A DNA stretch of 64,000 nt from Liolophura sinensis (GCF_032854445.1 NC_088295.1:50763385-50827384); one strand, 5' to 3'. Shown: positions 35,833 to 49,090, counted from the first letter of the stretch. Notes: generated by a model from the letters alone, not told the origin. Made by a program: numbers and translations.

Positions 35833-36124
35833 TGAATTGGCTAAGTCCTGTTACCTATCTCTAGAGCGACGCACCAAGTTCCAAGAGTCCCTTAGAGTCA
35901 ACAGTGTGTAAACTATTGTTGCCTGGACACTCTGAGTTACACCACCAGCCTATGAACTTCCAGAGATGCATGTATATGGGGCCAATGGCCTAAAATACTG
36001 TTAATGAACGAATTTATTATTGATTACTGTTCATGGTTTTCTTTGCGTTGATTTGCTTTTTCGATTGCAGAAAAATCACAGCTTATACTGTCTCTGCATG
36101 GGATTACAGCAGTCCAATCTCATC

Positions 36125-36272
36125 AAATTTATTTATTTGATTTGATAGGTGTTTAATGCTGCACTCAAGAACATTTCACTTATAAAACAGTAGACAGCAT
36201 TATGGTGGGAGGAAACTGAGCAGAGCCCAAAGAAACCCACTTACGCTAGCGCAATAACCAACTCAGCCACGA
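36125..36272 (-). mobile_element. tRNA-derived SINE, family 1, abutting the 34-bp array
   Basis: Reverse orientation. It runs from 'tttatttatttgatttgata' to a shortened body and the head side 'aataaccaactcagccacga'. The last bases of the head ('gagg') merge into the first unit of the following array. Confidence 0.8.
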
Positions 36273-38826
36273 GGATGGCTGTATGTGACACTTTCCTGTA
36301 AGTGGAAGATGGCTGTATCTGATACTTCCCTGTAAGTGGAAGATGGCTGTATCTGACACTTTCCTGTAGGTGGAGGATGGCTGTACCTGACACGTCCCTG
36401 TAGGTGGAGGATGGCTATATCTGACACTTCCCTGTAGGTGGAAGATGGCTGTACCTGACACTTCCCTGTAGGTGGAAGATGGCTGTACCTGACATTTCCC
36501 TGTAGGTGGAGGATGACTGTACCTAACACTTCCCTGTAGTTGGAGGATGGCTGTACCTGACACCTCCCTGTGAATGAAGGATAGCTGTACCTGACATTTC
36601 CCTGAAGGTGGAAGATGGCTGTACCTGACACCTCACTGTAGGTGGAAGATGGCTGTACCTGACATTTTCCTGTAGGTGGAGGATGGCTGTACCTGACACT
36701 TCCCTGTAGGTGGAGGGTGACTGTACCTGACACCTCCCTGCAGGTGGAAGATGGCTGTACCTGACACTTCCCTGTAGGTGGGAGATGGCTGTACCTGACA
36801 CCTCCCTGTAGGTGGAAGATGGCTGTATCTGACACTTTCCTGTAGGTGGAGGATGGCTGTACCTGACACTTCCCCGTAGGTGGAGGATGGCTGTACCTGA
36901 CACCTCCCTGCAGGTGGAAGATGGCTGTACCTGACACTTCCCTGTAGATGGAAGATGGCTGTACCTGACACTTTCCTGTAGGTGGAAGATGGCTGTACCT
37001 GACATTTCCCTGTAGGTGGAGGATGGCTGTACCTGACACTTCCCCGTAGGTGGAGGATGGCTGTACCTGACACCTCCCTGCAGGTGGAAGATGGCTGTAT
37101 CTGACACTTTCCCTGTAGATGGAAGATGGCTGTACCTGACACCTCCCTGTAGATGAAAGATGGCTGTACCTGACACCTCCCTGTAGATGGAAGATGGCTG
37201 TACCTGACACTTCCCTGTAGGTGGAGGATGGCTCTACCTGACACTTCCCTGTGAATGAAGGATGGCTGTACCTGACATTTCCCTGTAGGTGGAAGATGTC
37301 TGTACCTGACACTGCCCTGTAGGTGGAAGATGGCTGTACCTGACACTTCCCTGTAGGTGGAAGATGGCTGTACCTGACACCTCCCTGTAGATGGAAGATG
37401 GCTGTACCTGACACTTCCCTGTGAATGAAGGATGGCTGTACCTGACATTTCCCTCTAGGTGGAAGATGTCTGTACCTGACACTTCCCTGTGGGTGGAAAA
37501 TGGCTGTACCTGACACTTCCCTGTAGGTGGAAGATGGCTGTACCTGACACTTCCCTGTAGGTGGACAATGGCTGTACCTGACACATCACCGTAGATGGAA
37601 GATGGCTGTACCTGACACTTCCCTGTAGGTGGAAGATGGCTGTACCTGACACTTCCCTGTAGGTGGAAGATGGCTGTACCTGACACCTCCCTGTGGGTGG
37701 AAGATGGTTGTACCTGACACTTCCCTGTAGGTGGAAGATGTCTGTACCTGACACTTCTCTGTGTATGGAGGGTGGCTGTACCTGACACTTCCCTGTAGGT
37801 GGATAATGGCTGTACGTGACATTTCCCTGTAGGTGGAATATGGCTGTACCTGACACTTCCCTGTAGGTGGAAGATGTCTGTACCTGACATTTCCCTGTAG
37901 GTGGAAGATGGCTGTACCTGACACTTCCCTGTAGGTGGAAGTTGGCTGTACCTGACATTTCCCTGTTGGTGGAAGATGGCTGTACCTGACACTCCCCTGT
38001 AGGTGGAGGATGGCTGTACCTGACATTTCCCTGTAGGTGGAAGATGGCTGTACCTGACACCTCCCTGTAGATGGAAGATGGCTGTACCTGACACTTCCCT
38101 GTGAATGAAGGATGGCTGTACCTGACATTTCCCTCTAGGTGGAAGATGTCTGTACCTGACACTTCCCTGTGGGTGGAAAATGGCTGTACCTGACACTTCC
38201 CTGTAGGTGGAAGATGGCTGTACCTGACACTTCCCTGTAGGTGGACAATGGCTGTACCTGACACATCACCGTAGATGGAAGATGGCTGTACCTGACACTT
38301 CCCTGTAGGTGGAAGATGGCTGTACCTGACACTTCCCTGTAGGTGGAAGATGGCTGTACCTGACACCTCCCTGTGGGTGGAAGATGGTTGTACCTGACAC
38401 TTCCCTGTAGGTGGAAGATGTCTGTACCTGACACTTCTCTGTGTATGGAGGGTGGCTGTACCTGACACTTCCTTGTAGGTGGATAATGGCTGTACGTGAC
38501 ATTTCCCTGTAGGTGGAATATGGCTGTACCTGACACTTCCCTGTAGGTGGAGGATGGCTGTACCGGACATTCGTCTGTAGGTGGAAGATGGCTGTACCTG
38601 ACATTTCCCTGTAGGTGGAAGAAGGCTGTACCTGACATTTCCCTGTAGGTGGAAGATGGCTGTACCTGACACTTCCCTGTAGGTGGAAGATGGCTGTACC
38701 TGACACTTCACTGTAGGTGGAAGATATCTGTACCTGGCACTTCCCTGTGGATGGAGGATGGCTGTACCTGACATTTCCCTGTAGGTGGAAGATGGCTGTA
38801 CCTGGCATTTCCCTGTAGGTGGAGGA
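36273..38826. repeat. 34-bp minisatellite, about 75 copies, with a 680-bp higher-order duplication
   Basis: The unit joins 'tggctgtacctgacacttcc' and 'ctgtaggtggaaga' (34 bp). Three units make 102 bp, so all three minus-strand frames are mostly open and give spurious 34-residue protein repeats of up to 439 codons. The segment about 37330-37870 recurs about 680 bp further on (38010-38550, 20 units) nearly without change. Variants such as 'ctgtgaatgaagga' mark the copies. Confidence 0.95.
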
Positions 38827-39623
38827 AGATATCATGAACCTCAACTCAAGCTTTTTAAACCAAATAAATAAATGAATGTAAATGTTGTGTTGTATAGTTA
38901 TATCAAACAAGAGGCTTAAAATACATTTTAAGTTTCACATGAGTGATCTTATACTATCTAAAGTGTAAAGTGCATCTTGAGGTCAAGAACCTACACGGAT
39001 GTCCTGATGTCGGAAAACTGTAGGCTACTTTTACAACAATGATTCTATTGTCCTCACATTTTTCATGTTTCGTCTTCACTGATGGTCAGATACCGGCCTA
39101 AACAACACATGGTGTAGCAAGGAAGAGTGTGGTAATGGTCATATTACCTAATGGTCATATCTGTATGGCCTAAAGTTTCCATTGTAATTACAGGTATGAC
39201 TCGGTGGAATTCAGGATTTCTGGTGTCAGTTTGTGGGTGTGCTATTTGGTTTCTTGTGCAAACTTGTAGGTGTAACGTACGTAATGATCATTTTAAATTT
39301 CCAATATCCAATTTGACTTAAAGTAGGACCATTGTACGCAGAGAACCTGTTACTCTATTCAATGAACGACCCAATCCTTAATTATTTGTGATTAAACAAC
39401 TGCATTAAGCTTCAAGAAACTCTGTAACATGCTTCTGTAAATTCACGGCTTAGCCTCATTTTGTAATGGACTCATCGGTAAATGTTAACCTTAATTCGGT
39501 GGTGTCTGAAAAAGTACTGCATACTAAGTTGACGAGGGAGGGAGTTGCATTGTTGATGATGTGTGTTGAATGACCGTAAATTATAAAATTCAAGTTTTAG
39601 TGTCTTGTGCATAAATCAATCAA

Positions 39624-39778
39624 TTTATTTATTTATGGATTGATTTGATTGGTGTTTTATGCCGTACTCAAGAATATTTCACTTATACGACGGCAGACAG
39701 CATAATGGTGGGAGGAAACCAGACAGAGCCAGGGGGAAACCCAAAACTATCCACAGGTTGCTGCCAGACCTTTTTACG
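39624..39778 (-). mobile_element. tRNA-derived SINE, family 1 fragment
   Basis: Reverse orientation from 'ttatttatttatggattgat' through 'acgacggcagacagcataat' to 'ccacaggttgctgccagacc'. The head is missing. Confidence 0.82.
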
Positions 39779-41085
39779 TACGTAAAAGAATCAATAGATA
39801 GGCCTATATATATCTCAGTATTAGGGATCAAATAGTAATGCATGCATTGAGATCAGGTTTTGCATGCATAGAAAGTAGGTACAATAACAACTCTATCAAG
39901 TTTTGACTTTTCTCACGACTTTCAATCTCGGATATACAGTGTTGCTTGTCAGTTGCAATTATATTCAGCACCACACTGGAAAACGTAAATCCCTCACGCA
40001 TATTTTCCCGTTATTTTGTATCCTCTTCACTAAAAAGTTGCGTATTTATATGTACGATTTAACTTTCTAGCAGATGATTTACACACAAAAAGCTGACTAA
40101 AATCAAAGGATTTTGTTCCAGAAAAACTTTTGTCAAAATTTAATTCGTGACATTTAATTAGAAAACAATTATAAAAATCGACTCAGGAAATTTTTTTTCT
40201 TACATGTTAAGTAAAGCTTTTTATTTTCTAATTTTTTAGAGGTCAAAAATATTGTGCGACAAGTATACGATAAATTTTGCGTATGCCAATTTGCGAAACC
40301 GGCCAGTGGGCCCATTGTCGTGAACAACGTTTTGACTTAGTTGTCGCCCTTTAGTCTCGAAGCTCTTTAGCAAGGAAGTTCGTGTAGTCTGCTTACTTTC
40401 TTTTCTGTTCCTGTCAAAACAAAGACACGGAAAACTGGCCAGTAATAGCACGGTAAGGTAGATAATCTGTGCATCATACTCATGTGAGACTAACTGTTTG
40501 AAGTTGTATGTGGTTTGAACAATGATACGGTGTCTGGACTCCAATCTTGAAAACCGCGGCAGTTGTTAGTGAGTGATTTTACGGGTGAACTGCGGCGTGC
40601 GGTGGTGAACTAGTTCAAAGTCAGAATTAACAGTTATCCATCAACTTTGTAGGTACATACATTAATTTGGTTTAACATTAGTTGATTGTAGCTACGTTAG
40701 CAACACCAAAGGGATGGTAAGGACATCAGGGGAATTTTAAACTGGAGGTTGCTGTGAAGTGGTAGAGCGACGTCAGTTCATTGATGAACTATCGGTAACC
40801 TTTCACAATGAACATCTGAGAAGGGCTCACTGACTAACAAAAAGATCAACTTAATCTTTACAACTGCCAGTACTGATAATAGTATTAATAACTTAGAGTG
40901 AAGATAACACCAGATTTAATAATGTATTAATGTACCAAGCAGATCAGCTTCACCCACACTCCTCGAATGTAATTGCCGGTGCTGGAAACAAAACAACCTG
41001 CTTTCGGAAATGCATTATAGTAAGGACTGACCTAGTATATTTATATGTCAGTGACGAGGTCAAATCTATCTGAGCATTTCTGCAT

Positions 41086-41333
41086 CTGTGGCTTCCTTGC
41101 TTGGTGTTCAACATCAAGGGAAAGTGCAAAGACTAGTTAACCCATATCAGTATAATGGCACGGGTGGGACGGCTTGCTTGCCTTTGGTAAGTTGTTTCAG
41201 TGAAGCAGCAGTAGATAAAAGAGTGATGGAAATTCATCCTGCAACAAGGAGGCACGTTACATGCACTCTAAGGATTCCTTTGTCGTAATATGACTGAAAA
41301 ATTGTTAAGCACGAGGCACTCACTCACTCGTTT
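41086..41333 (+). mobile_element. tRNA-derived SINE, family 2, 5'-truncated
   Basis: It begins in the body at 'cttccttgcttggtgttcaa', keeps 'cagtataatggcacgggtgg' and 'cctgcaacaaggaggcacgt', and ends in 'gcactcactcactc'. The tRNA-like head is absent. Confidence 0.85.
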
Positions 41334-42426
41334 TGTAGGTTCTGGTCACAGGCGCTCGAAACCAGTCCGTAAACCTGATATATGCCATATACCAGCCTCC
41401 TACATATATAAAAGAAATAAAGATAGGAAACGACTTTGGGCCGGCACCACCCAATGTCTCCGAAAGTCAAGAAATAAAGCCTTCAACCTCTAACTTTTTC
41501 ACTCCTTTCCCTACTTGGGGCTATTATCATCTCGAATCCACCATAAGTATTTCCGAATCAGTGGTATTTTGTCCCAGTGGCACTCATATGTGCTAGTTGA
41601 CCTCATAATACATTGGTTGTGTCCATGTGTCATTTTGCTTAGACTAGAAATTTGTCTCTATTGGGGCCATTTCCCTGTACAAGGAGGCACATTACATGCA
41701 CTCTAAGGACTCCTTCGAATATATATAGTAGAATAATTATAGTACATTATATACATACATGTTATTACTTCAGTTCAGGTATTCATAGATTTTGACCCTG
41801 CTAAAGAATTGTAGCAATGCCCCTGAAACTATACATCTTTCCAATCATCCAAACAAGTGCATACTTAATTTTAATGGACCATCAGATTATTAGCTGAAAG
41901 CTGGAAGCCTATTGTTCTTGCTTGGACAATTAAAAAGTTCTGTTCGTTTATTTTGTAGAAAACTGTAAATTGCAGGTGTTTGGAATTTGGCAGCAAAATT
42001 CTTCCAGATGTTATCTTTTACAGTTTTGAAGTTTGTTGGGTCACTTGGGATGGTGGCCATATTTTACTTGAGCTAAACCTTTTGGCTTCAAACATCTTCT
42101 CCAAAAATAGTAGATGGATCATTCTAATATCTCATATATACATCTACAGTGATACTAGTTTCATGAAGTTTGAATAAGTTTAAACTTATGAAGCTTGTCA
42201 TTGGTTCCATATATGAACTGACCTTATAAAAAGTTTTTGAATTTTGATATAAGTTTGATGTATTCCTGTGTATTTTGGGCTGGTGATTCCAAACACCATT
42301 CCTGCCTATGTTTGTAACTTCTTGAAGTAAATGTATAGGCAAAAAACTAATTTTGAAGGAGAAGAAAACTTAAAACAATGACATTATAGGCTGAAAAGAG
42401 CACATTTTTTTTCTATGTGGTGGACC

Positions 42427-42686
42427 GGCCGGATAGCACAGTTGGTAGAGCGTCCGCTTCGGGACTGGTAGATCCAGGATCAATCCTTGATCGAGTCACA
42501 CCTAAGTGGGGCAGCTTACTTGACTTCGGTAAGTCGTCTCAGTGAAGCAGCACTAAATAAAAGGGCGGTGGAAATCCATCCTGCAACAAGGAGGCACATT
42601 ACACGTACATGCACCCTAAGGATTCCTTCGTCATCATATGACTGAAAAATTGTTGAGTACGACGTTAAACTCCAAGCACTCACTCT
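42427..42686 (+). mobile_element. tRNA-derived SINE, family 2, with internal deletion
   Basis: The head is nearly identical to the copy at 22888 ('agcacagttggtagagcgtc'). After 'gagtcacacctaag' the sequence jumps to 'tggggcagcttacttgactt', which skips roughly 100 bases of the body, and then continues to the 'cactcact' end. Similar but imperfect flanks ('ctatgtggtgg' and 'ctgtatggtgg') may be a target duplication. Confidence 0.85.
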
Positions 42687-45207
42687 GTATGGTGGTACCT
42701 GCTGCATAATTTTGCGATTTTCCTACCCATACAGGTAAAGCCTGAAAACGGCGAAGCTGGCATAAATCGCGGAGTCTGTCGCGTCCTACATCTTCATCAC
42801 CCTGTAATTTATGCTGGGGGGGGGGGGAGGGGGGGGGGTGTTGCCTCTCAGCAGTGAGAGTCCTTAAGCTGCCGCTTGTTCATGTAAACTTGAAACTACG
42901 TCCAGCATTCCAGTTTCCGGATCGTCAAGCGAAAAACAAACTGTACTGTTCGCTACCTTCTGGGAAGAAGAGTTCTACTGCAAATGTACGAAATGCACTT
43001 CGGCAGTTTCCAACGGTAATTCTCCTCCTAACACAGAAGCCGTCAGGACTAGTTTCTTAGGCAAAATTGAGTCACCCACCACGGGCGCTGACTTATTTTA
43101 TAATTTGTCAACTTGAGGTACTGATTAAAAATTTTTTTACGGCTTGCACGTGCGAGGAAATGCATACTCTTTTCAGTGGTATTTATTTGGTATTTAATTT
43201 TCTTCTCTTTAAGGTTTTGAAGGCCTGTAATTTTAAAACTATAAGCGCTAGAAATTTGTAATATGCATCAAATTGTAGCCCAAGATACATAGTTTTGTTT
43301 ATAACTGAGATGAAGAACTATAACTGAATGAAATTTTAGTTATCATTAGTTTCATAGTTACCTCCAGTCAGCTACATGGAGTAATAATGCTTTATGTATA
43401 CAGCTAAAAGGGCACGTTGAAGACACATTTAGTTAGTAGTACTTCTGCTCTCACTTTTATATTTGTATATGCGAACTGAAAGATCTTTTGGTGCTGTTCC
43501 TAAGAATTTTACTCTTCATTTTTTGGGACATTTTTCTAATCTGTTTAAAATGGAAATAAAGCTTGGAGTTCTAAGATTAATTTTATGAACCATATAGGAA
43601 ATGGTCAACACAGTCATATCATTGTACTGTTTATAGCTGCTAAACTTTACTGTCACACAAATACAATGTTTCAGTTGAAACGAACAGAACATTATATTAG
43701 GTGGATAAATAGATGATGGGACTTCACTATATTCTGTATGGTCTCAACAGGTCACCATATATTACCAGCAATATTCACAAGTATGAGGTAATACCGAGCA
43801 ACATGTATATTACTATTGCACTGATAAAAGTGTTTGACTGAATATTAGCCTATTAAAACATTTGAATACATTCATATTTGTATGAATTGTTTAATATGTT
43901 TACAGTTTGTCAATCCACCACTCATTGCTGTTGTCTGTGATAAGCATGCGTGATTAGTAAAAGAGAACATAATATGAACAGCCAGGTATGGATACACACT
44001 GTGTTTCATACAAGCACTTGATCTCTTCCTGAATGTTTATCATAGTTAGTGCTTGATTTATACCTGACCTGGCCTGTGCTGATGTATACAACCATTGGAG
44101 GACTGTAGGCCTGCATTCATGCCAGTGGGCAGTGTTTAAAGTCTCTACTGGTGGACTATCCATATGCTCTCTCTCTACATATGTGGGTTTTCTTGGGAGA
44201 AATCTGGCTACCCATGTGGTAGAAATCTGGCTACACTTACAGAGGAATTATAATTCAGACTGGTAAAGGGCTATATAAGATTTTCCACATTTGCCCGACA
44301 GCATCGCAGGGGAACTTTACACTTTTATGACCGTCAAGGTAATCCTTAACAGTTTTAAAAGCTCTTTTTGTATTGGATGACATAACTAGCTATCTGTGCT
44401 TTTACCAGTTGCAGATATTTCGATCAGTAATGTTTATGTATATCTTTTATCTCAAAATTATGTTTCACTGTACCACTAAGAGGTAGTCTACAACCACACT
44501 TTATTATGACATTTGTTTTATGCACACTCAAAATGCATGCTGCATTTTATTCCATTTTTACCTCATCATTGCGAAGGAAGACAAGATACATGTATTATTT
44601 GAATAGGAGGAAGTGGCATCTGTGTTGGTGTCCAGATCAAGCTGGAATAGCTGTTACGTCTGACAGCTATTCCATTTACATGAAATCACAGAATAAGGGT
44701 TTACAGTTATGATTATTTTTCTCCACCATACATTTTTTTTTATTATCATGCTTTGAAGATGTAGACCTCTTCATGTTGAAATGAAATATTATTTTTTTCT
44801 CTCATAATTACCAGGTTTTTTGACTCATGTACATTTAGTCAAAGAGGGTTTTTGTTTTTGGGTCAGCTACTCTTTCAGTTTTCCCATACTTTGAAAATAT
44901 GCACCTATTTAATTTGAAATAATTTGTAGCAGTTTTGGCCAAAATACCAGATTTTTTATCTTTTCCTGTTTGAATCCAGATCAGTTGAGTGAATAAAGGG
45001 GTATGTTGTTAAGGGCTAGAGCTTTGTATGTGGCTGCATGAATTAAACATCTGGTCAACTTTGAGCATGTTAATACAGTATTCTGCATTTAATCTGCAAT
45101 TTAATATAAATCAGCATGCCATCTTTCTCACAACTCTAGTTTTGTAGACAGCACTTTCAGGAGATAAATGTGAATACAAGTAAAAATTAATGTTGCTTGT
45201 GTAATAC

Positions 45208-45350
45208 AAGGGATCATCCACCCCATACAATAGATCATCCACCCCATACAATGGATCACCCACCCCATAATATAGATCATCCACCCCATACAATAGATCA
45301 TCCACCCCATACAATCGATTACCGCCCCATATAATAGATCACCCACACCA
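45208..45350. repeat. 21-bp minisatellite, about 7 copies
   Basis: The unit is close to 'acaatagatcatccacccca' plus t. It passes without a break into the 50-bp array that starts near 45351. The junction shows intermediate units ('acaatacatcacccatccta'). Confidence 0.88.
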
Positions 45351-46330
45351 AACAATACATCACCCATCCTATACTTCCCATGTTTCTGTGGAGCCTGTGA
45401 TAAAATACATCACCCATACTATACTTCCCATGTTTCTGTGACGCCTGTGATACAGTGCATCACCCATCCTATACTTCCCATGTTTCTGTGGAGCCTGGGA
45501 TACAATACATCACCCATGCTATACTTCCCATGTTTCTGTGGAGCCTGTGATACAATACATCACCCATCCCATACTTCCCATGTTTCTGTGGAGCCTGGGA
45601 TACAATACATAAACATGCTATACTTCCCATGTTTCTGTGGAGCCTGTGATACAATACATCACCCATCCTATACTTCCCATGTTTCTGTGGAGCCTGGGAT
45701 ACAATACATCACCCATCCTATACTTTCCATGTTTCTGTGGAGCCTGTGATACAATACATCACCCATCCTATACTTCCCATGTTTCTGTGGAGTCTGTGAT
45801 ACAATACATCACCCATGCCATACTTCCCATGTTTCTGTGGAGCCTGGGATACAATACATCACCCATCTCATACTTCCCATGTTTCTGTGGAGCCTGTGAT
45901 ACAATACATCACCCATCCTATACTTCCCATGTTTCTGTGGAGCCTGGGATACAATACATCACCCATGCTATATTTCCCATGTTTCTGTGGAGCCTGTGAT
46001 ACAATACATCACCCATCCTATACTTCCCATGTTTCTGTGGAGCCTGGGATACAATACATCACCCATACTATACTTCCCATGTTTCTGTGGAGCCTGGGAT
46101 ACAATACATCACCCATGCTATACTTCCCATGTTTCTGTGGAGCCTGTGATACAATACATCACCCATGCTATACTTCCCATGTTTCTGTGGAGCCTGTGAT
46201 ACAATACATCACCCATCTCATACTTCCCATGTTTCTGTGGAGCCTGTAATACATCACCCATCCTATACTTCCCATGTTTCTGTGGAGCCTGGGATACAAT
46301 ACATCACCCATCTTATACTTTCCAGTAACT
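45351..46330. repeat. 50-bp satellite, about 19 copies
   Basis: Each unit is 'acaatacatcacccatccta' plus t, then 'acttcccatgtttctgtgga' plus 'gcctgtgat'. A G/T change in 'gcctg(g/t)gat' alternates over part of the array, giving a partial 100-bp higher-order period. Three units make 150 bp, so stop-free frames here are artefacts. Confidence 0.93.
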
Positions 46331-47404
46331 TGGGATAAACTACAAGGAACCCAACCACTAGCATGATATAAAATATCTGTCTGGAGTTCTCCTGATGAAA
46401 CAGATTCATAGCATTTATAGTAATGGAAAAGAAGAGCAATTAATGAGGTCTAAGGCTGCTTGAAGTTATTTAGACCTGACTGTTTTAACATAAGGTGCCC
46501 TTCTGCAACATTTGGATACAATATTAACCTTGAATGCATAAATAACCATCAGTTTTTCATTTTTTTTTCCAGTTAGAATGACTGTACTGTCATGATTGTA
46601 TTACCTGTTGCACTGTTATATTTGGTATGTCTTTAGATATAGGTTGAAAACATTATTTTTAACAGTTACATGAGAATAGCTCTTATGTTACTCTCATGTT
46701 ACAGTACCTGTACATACAGACATGATGCAGAAAGATCAGTTTTGGAGTTTATTAAGGGGATGAACAAATCATGCAATCCTATCAGATTTCATAGATTGTC
46801 ACTAATATGTATTTGAGATCTGCAGTTTAACATGTACCTGACATACTGTAATAAACATGACTATAAGCTAACAAACTGTCAGACTAATTGATCAAACTAC
46901 TATACATATACATGTGCTCACTGGTGCGTGTGCCTGGTCAGGCATATCAGGACCAGAGTGAAGATTAGGGTAAGATTTAGGGTTGTTCTTTGACAGATGT
47001 TAAACATGTGCTTACTGGTTTATACATGCAGGCACCTGTAGCTCTGTTCAGCTAACAGATAGCGCTGTTAACAGGGAGATGTGCGAAGATACCGGCATAA
47101 GCGTGATAGATATAGACAGGATGTACAGGGAATGTATTGGCTGTCTTCTCAATTTTATTTCTGTCATTTTGTGAAGGTATATAGTATTCAGTTACACTGA
47201 AGTAGCAATTGCACAAAAAAATGACTGTATATATGATTATGAAGTTGTGCATGTATGTTTCTCAATAAAACAAAATTATTACTTTAACAGTATTATCATT
47301 ATTTGGAATTTACACGTTCCAAGTCCAGTACCAATTGGTTCTAAAATATTTCCTGAATACATTAGTCATTAGAATCAGTCACTAACTAGTGTAACTCACA
47401 GTTT

Positions 47405-49090
47405 CTTCTTTCAGAGGCATTTAGGAATTGGGATGGTATAGATTGACAGAGGCATTACTTATGGATAACAACTCCTGGATTTATTGTGTTGGTGACGTTT
47501 CGATGTAGGTTCTTACATCGTTATCAAACCATATGAACATACAGAGATACAAGACAACATATATACAGTAAGAGAGTCTTCCAAATCTTACATCAAAGAC
47601 TCAGCAGAATTTTGTAACAAAATTAAAGACATTCCAGGCACAGCCCAACTGATCAGTTACGACGTCATCGACCTATTTACCAATATCGTTAGAGAAGAAT
47701 CCCTAGACATCATACGACAGAAGCTGAACAGCGGAAAACACCATCTCAACACAGCCACGAAACCTGACAGCATAATCAGCCTTCTGGACTCGTGTGTGCA
47801 TTCCACCTATTTCACGTGGGGGGATGACATATATGAACAACTCCACGGTTTACCGATGGGATCCCCCCTATCACCACTTATCTCCGAAATATACATGACA
47901 GAATTTGAGAACAAAGCCTTAGCTGCAAGCCCCATCAAACCATTGTGTTGGTTCCGTAAGGTAGATGACACATTCGTAGCACTAAACAAAACTGACAACC
48001 CCCAGTCCCTACTTGACCACCTCAACACCCAGAACTACAGGATACAGTTTACCATGGAACAAGAATGTAACAAAACCATACCGTTTCTGGATGTACTTAT
48101 TAGCAAGAGCAACGACAAACTCCTCACTTCAGTATACCGCAAACCAACACACTCAGACCAATACGTGAATTACCAATCTAACCAACCTAATCGGATCAAG
48201 AGAGGAATAATATCTACCCTAACAAAACGAGCCCTACAGATATCCAGCATCAACCTCCAAGAAGAAATAAATCACTTCAAAACAGCCTTCACCACCCAAA
48301 ACCGATACCCCCTACAGTTAGTGGAGAGAACGATCAGTAAAACCCTCAATCCGGCTAACAAGACCAGAGCAACAAGACCCGACCACCCCAATATATATAT
48401 AACCATTCCGTATATAGGCACCCCAAGCTACCAGGTAAGAAGACTCCTACATGACAAACTGAACATACAAACAACGTTTACCTCTGCCTCTAACCTTAAA
48501 ACCCTACTCAAAGCCAATGGAAAGAAACAGCCAACCCATAGGGAAGAACCCAAAGGATCTGTGTACTGCATTAATTGTGATTGTCAACATCAATACATTG
48601 GAGAAACCGGTAGACCACTCAATATCAGAATTGCAGAGCACAAGGCCTCAGTAGAAAAATTAGATGGAAAATCAGCCCTCAGTGACCACATCAGAGCCCA
48701 TCCAGAACACCAACTCCAATGGAACACAGTTCATACCCTACAAAACAACCAGTCAGACTATAAAAGAAGGAAACTGCTGGAAGCCATCATGATCCGACAA
48801 CACAATCCACAGCTTAACCGAGACAGCGGGTACCACCTACCGAGCGCCTACAATGACCTCATCAGATTAAACAGTGACCGCCTTAAACCCTGAAGCCACT
48901 AACCATGAAGTTATTATCTATGTTACATTGTTGCCTGATTTTGACACCACTCACTCTCTTACTGTATATATGTTGTCTTGTATCTCTGTATGTTCATATG
49001 GTTCGATAACGATGTAAGAACCTACATCGAAACGTCACCAACACAATAAATCCAGGAGTTGTTATCCATAAGTAATGCCTCTGTCAATCT
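47405..49090 (+). mobile_element. Penelope-like retroelement with 138-bp inverted terminal repeats
   Basis: The 138-bp inverted repeats (47440-47577 and 48953-49090) differ at one position. A further 35 bp (47405-47439) lies left of the left repeat. The 12-bp direct repeat 'aactcacagttt' flanks the whole (47393-47404 and 49091-49102). Between the repeats is one frame coding a reverse transcriptase and a GIY-YIG endonuclease. The combination of RT, GIY-YIG, inverted repeats and a short tail is typical of Penelope-like elements. The N-terminal part of the RT is missing. Confidence 0.92.
47578..48893 (+). pseudogene. Penelope-like RT/GIY-YIG endonuclease, N-terminally truncated
   Basis: The frame is open from inside the left inverted repeat to the stop at 48891-48893; the first plausible ATG after the repeat lies well inside the RT. 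Visible motifs are RT motif A (LISYDVIDLFTNI, near 47660-47700), motif B (GLPMGSPLSPLISE, near 47850), and motif C (VDDTFVAL, near 47965, with Lys where Tyr is common). A thumb and linker follow, then the GIY-YIG domain (VYCINCD then QYIGETGR, near 48560-48615) with EHKA behind it. Fingers motifs upstream of A are absent, so this copy is probably not autonomous, although its frame has no stops. Confidence 0.85.

Larger units (their letters stand above)
38827..45207. other. Gene-poor spacer with SINE copies
   Basis: No exon is supportable on either strand. It contains SINE copies (39624-39778, 41086-41333 and 42427-42686), a small family 2 fragment (41684-41715) and a G run (42818-42837). Upstream non-coding exons of INSC could lie here or further right, but none can be identified from sequence alone. 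Confidence 0.5.

Noticed and set aside
36263-38910. Long minus-strand open frames (up to 439 codons) with 34-residue repeats
   Set aside because: They come from a 34-bp tandem repeat without stop codons read in three frames. All three frames are open to a similar extent, and there are no splice or domain signs.
40236-40544. Minus-strand frame of 102 codons with a hydrophobic stretch
   Set aside because: No recognisable family, no splice context and no codon pattern distinct from the flanking DNA.
45438-46249. Open frames with 50-residue repeats (THPILPMFLWSL type)
   Set aside because: They are readings of the 50-bp satellite in all frames.
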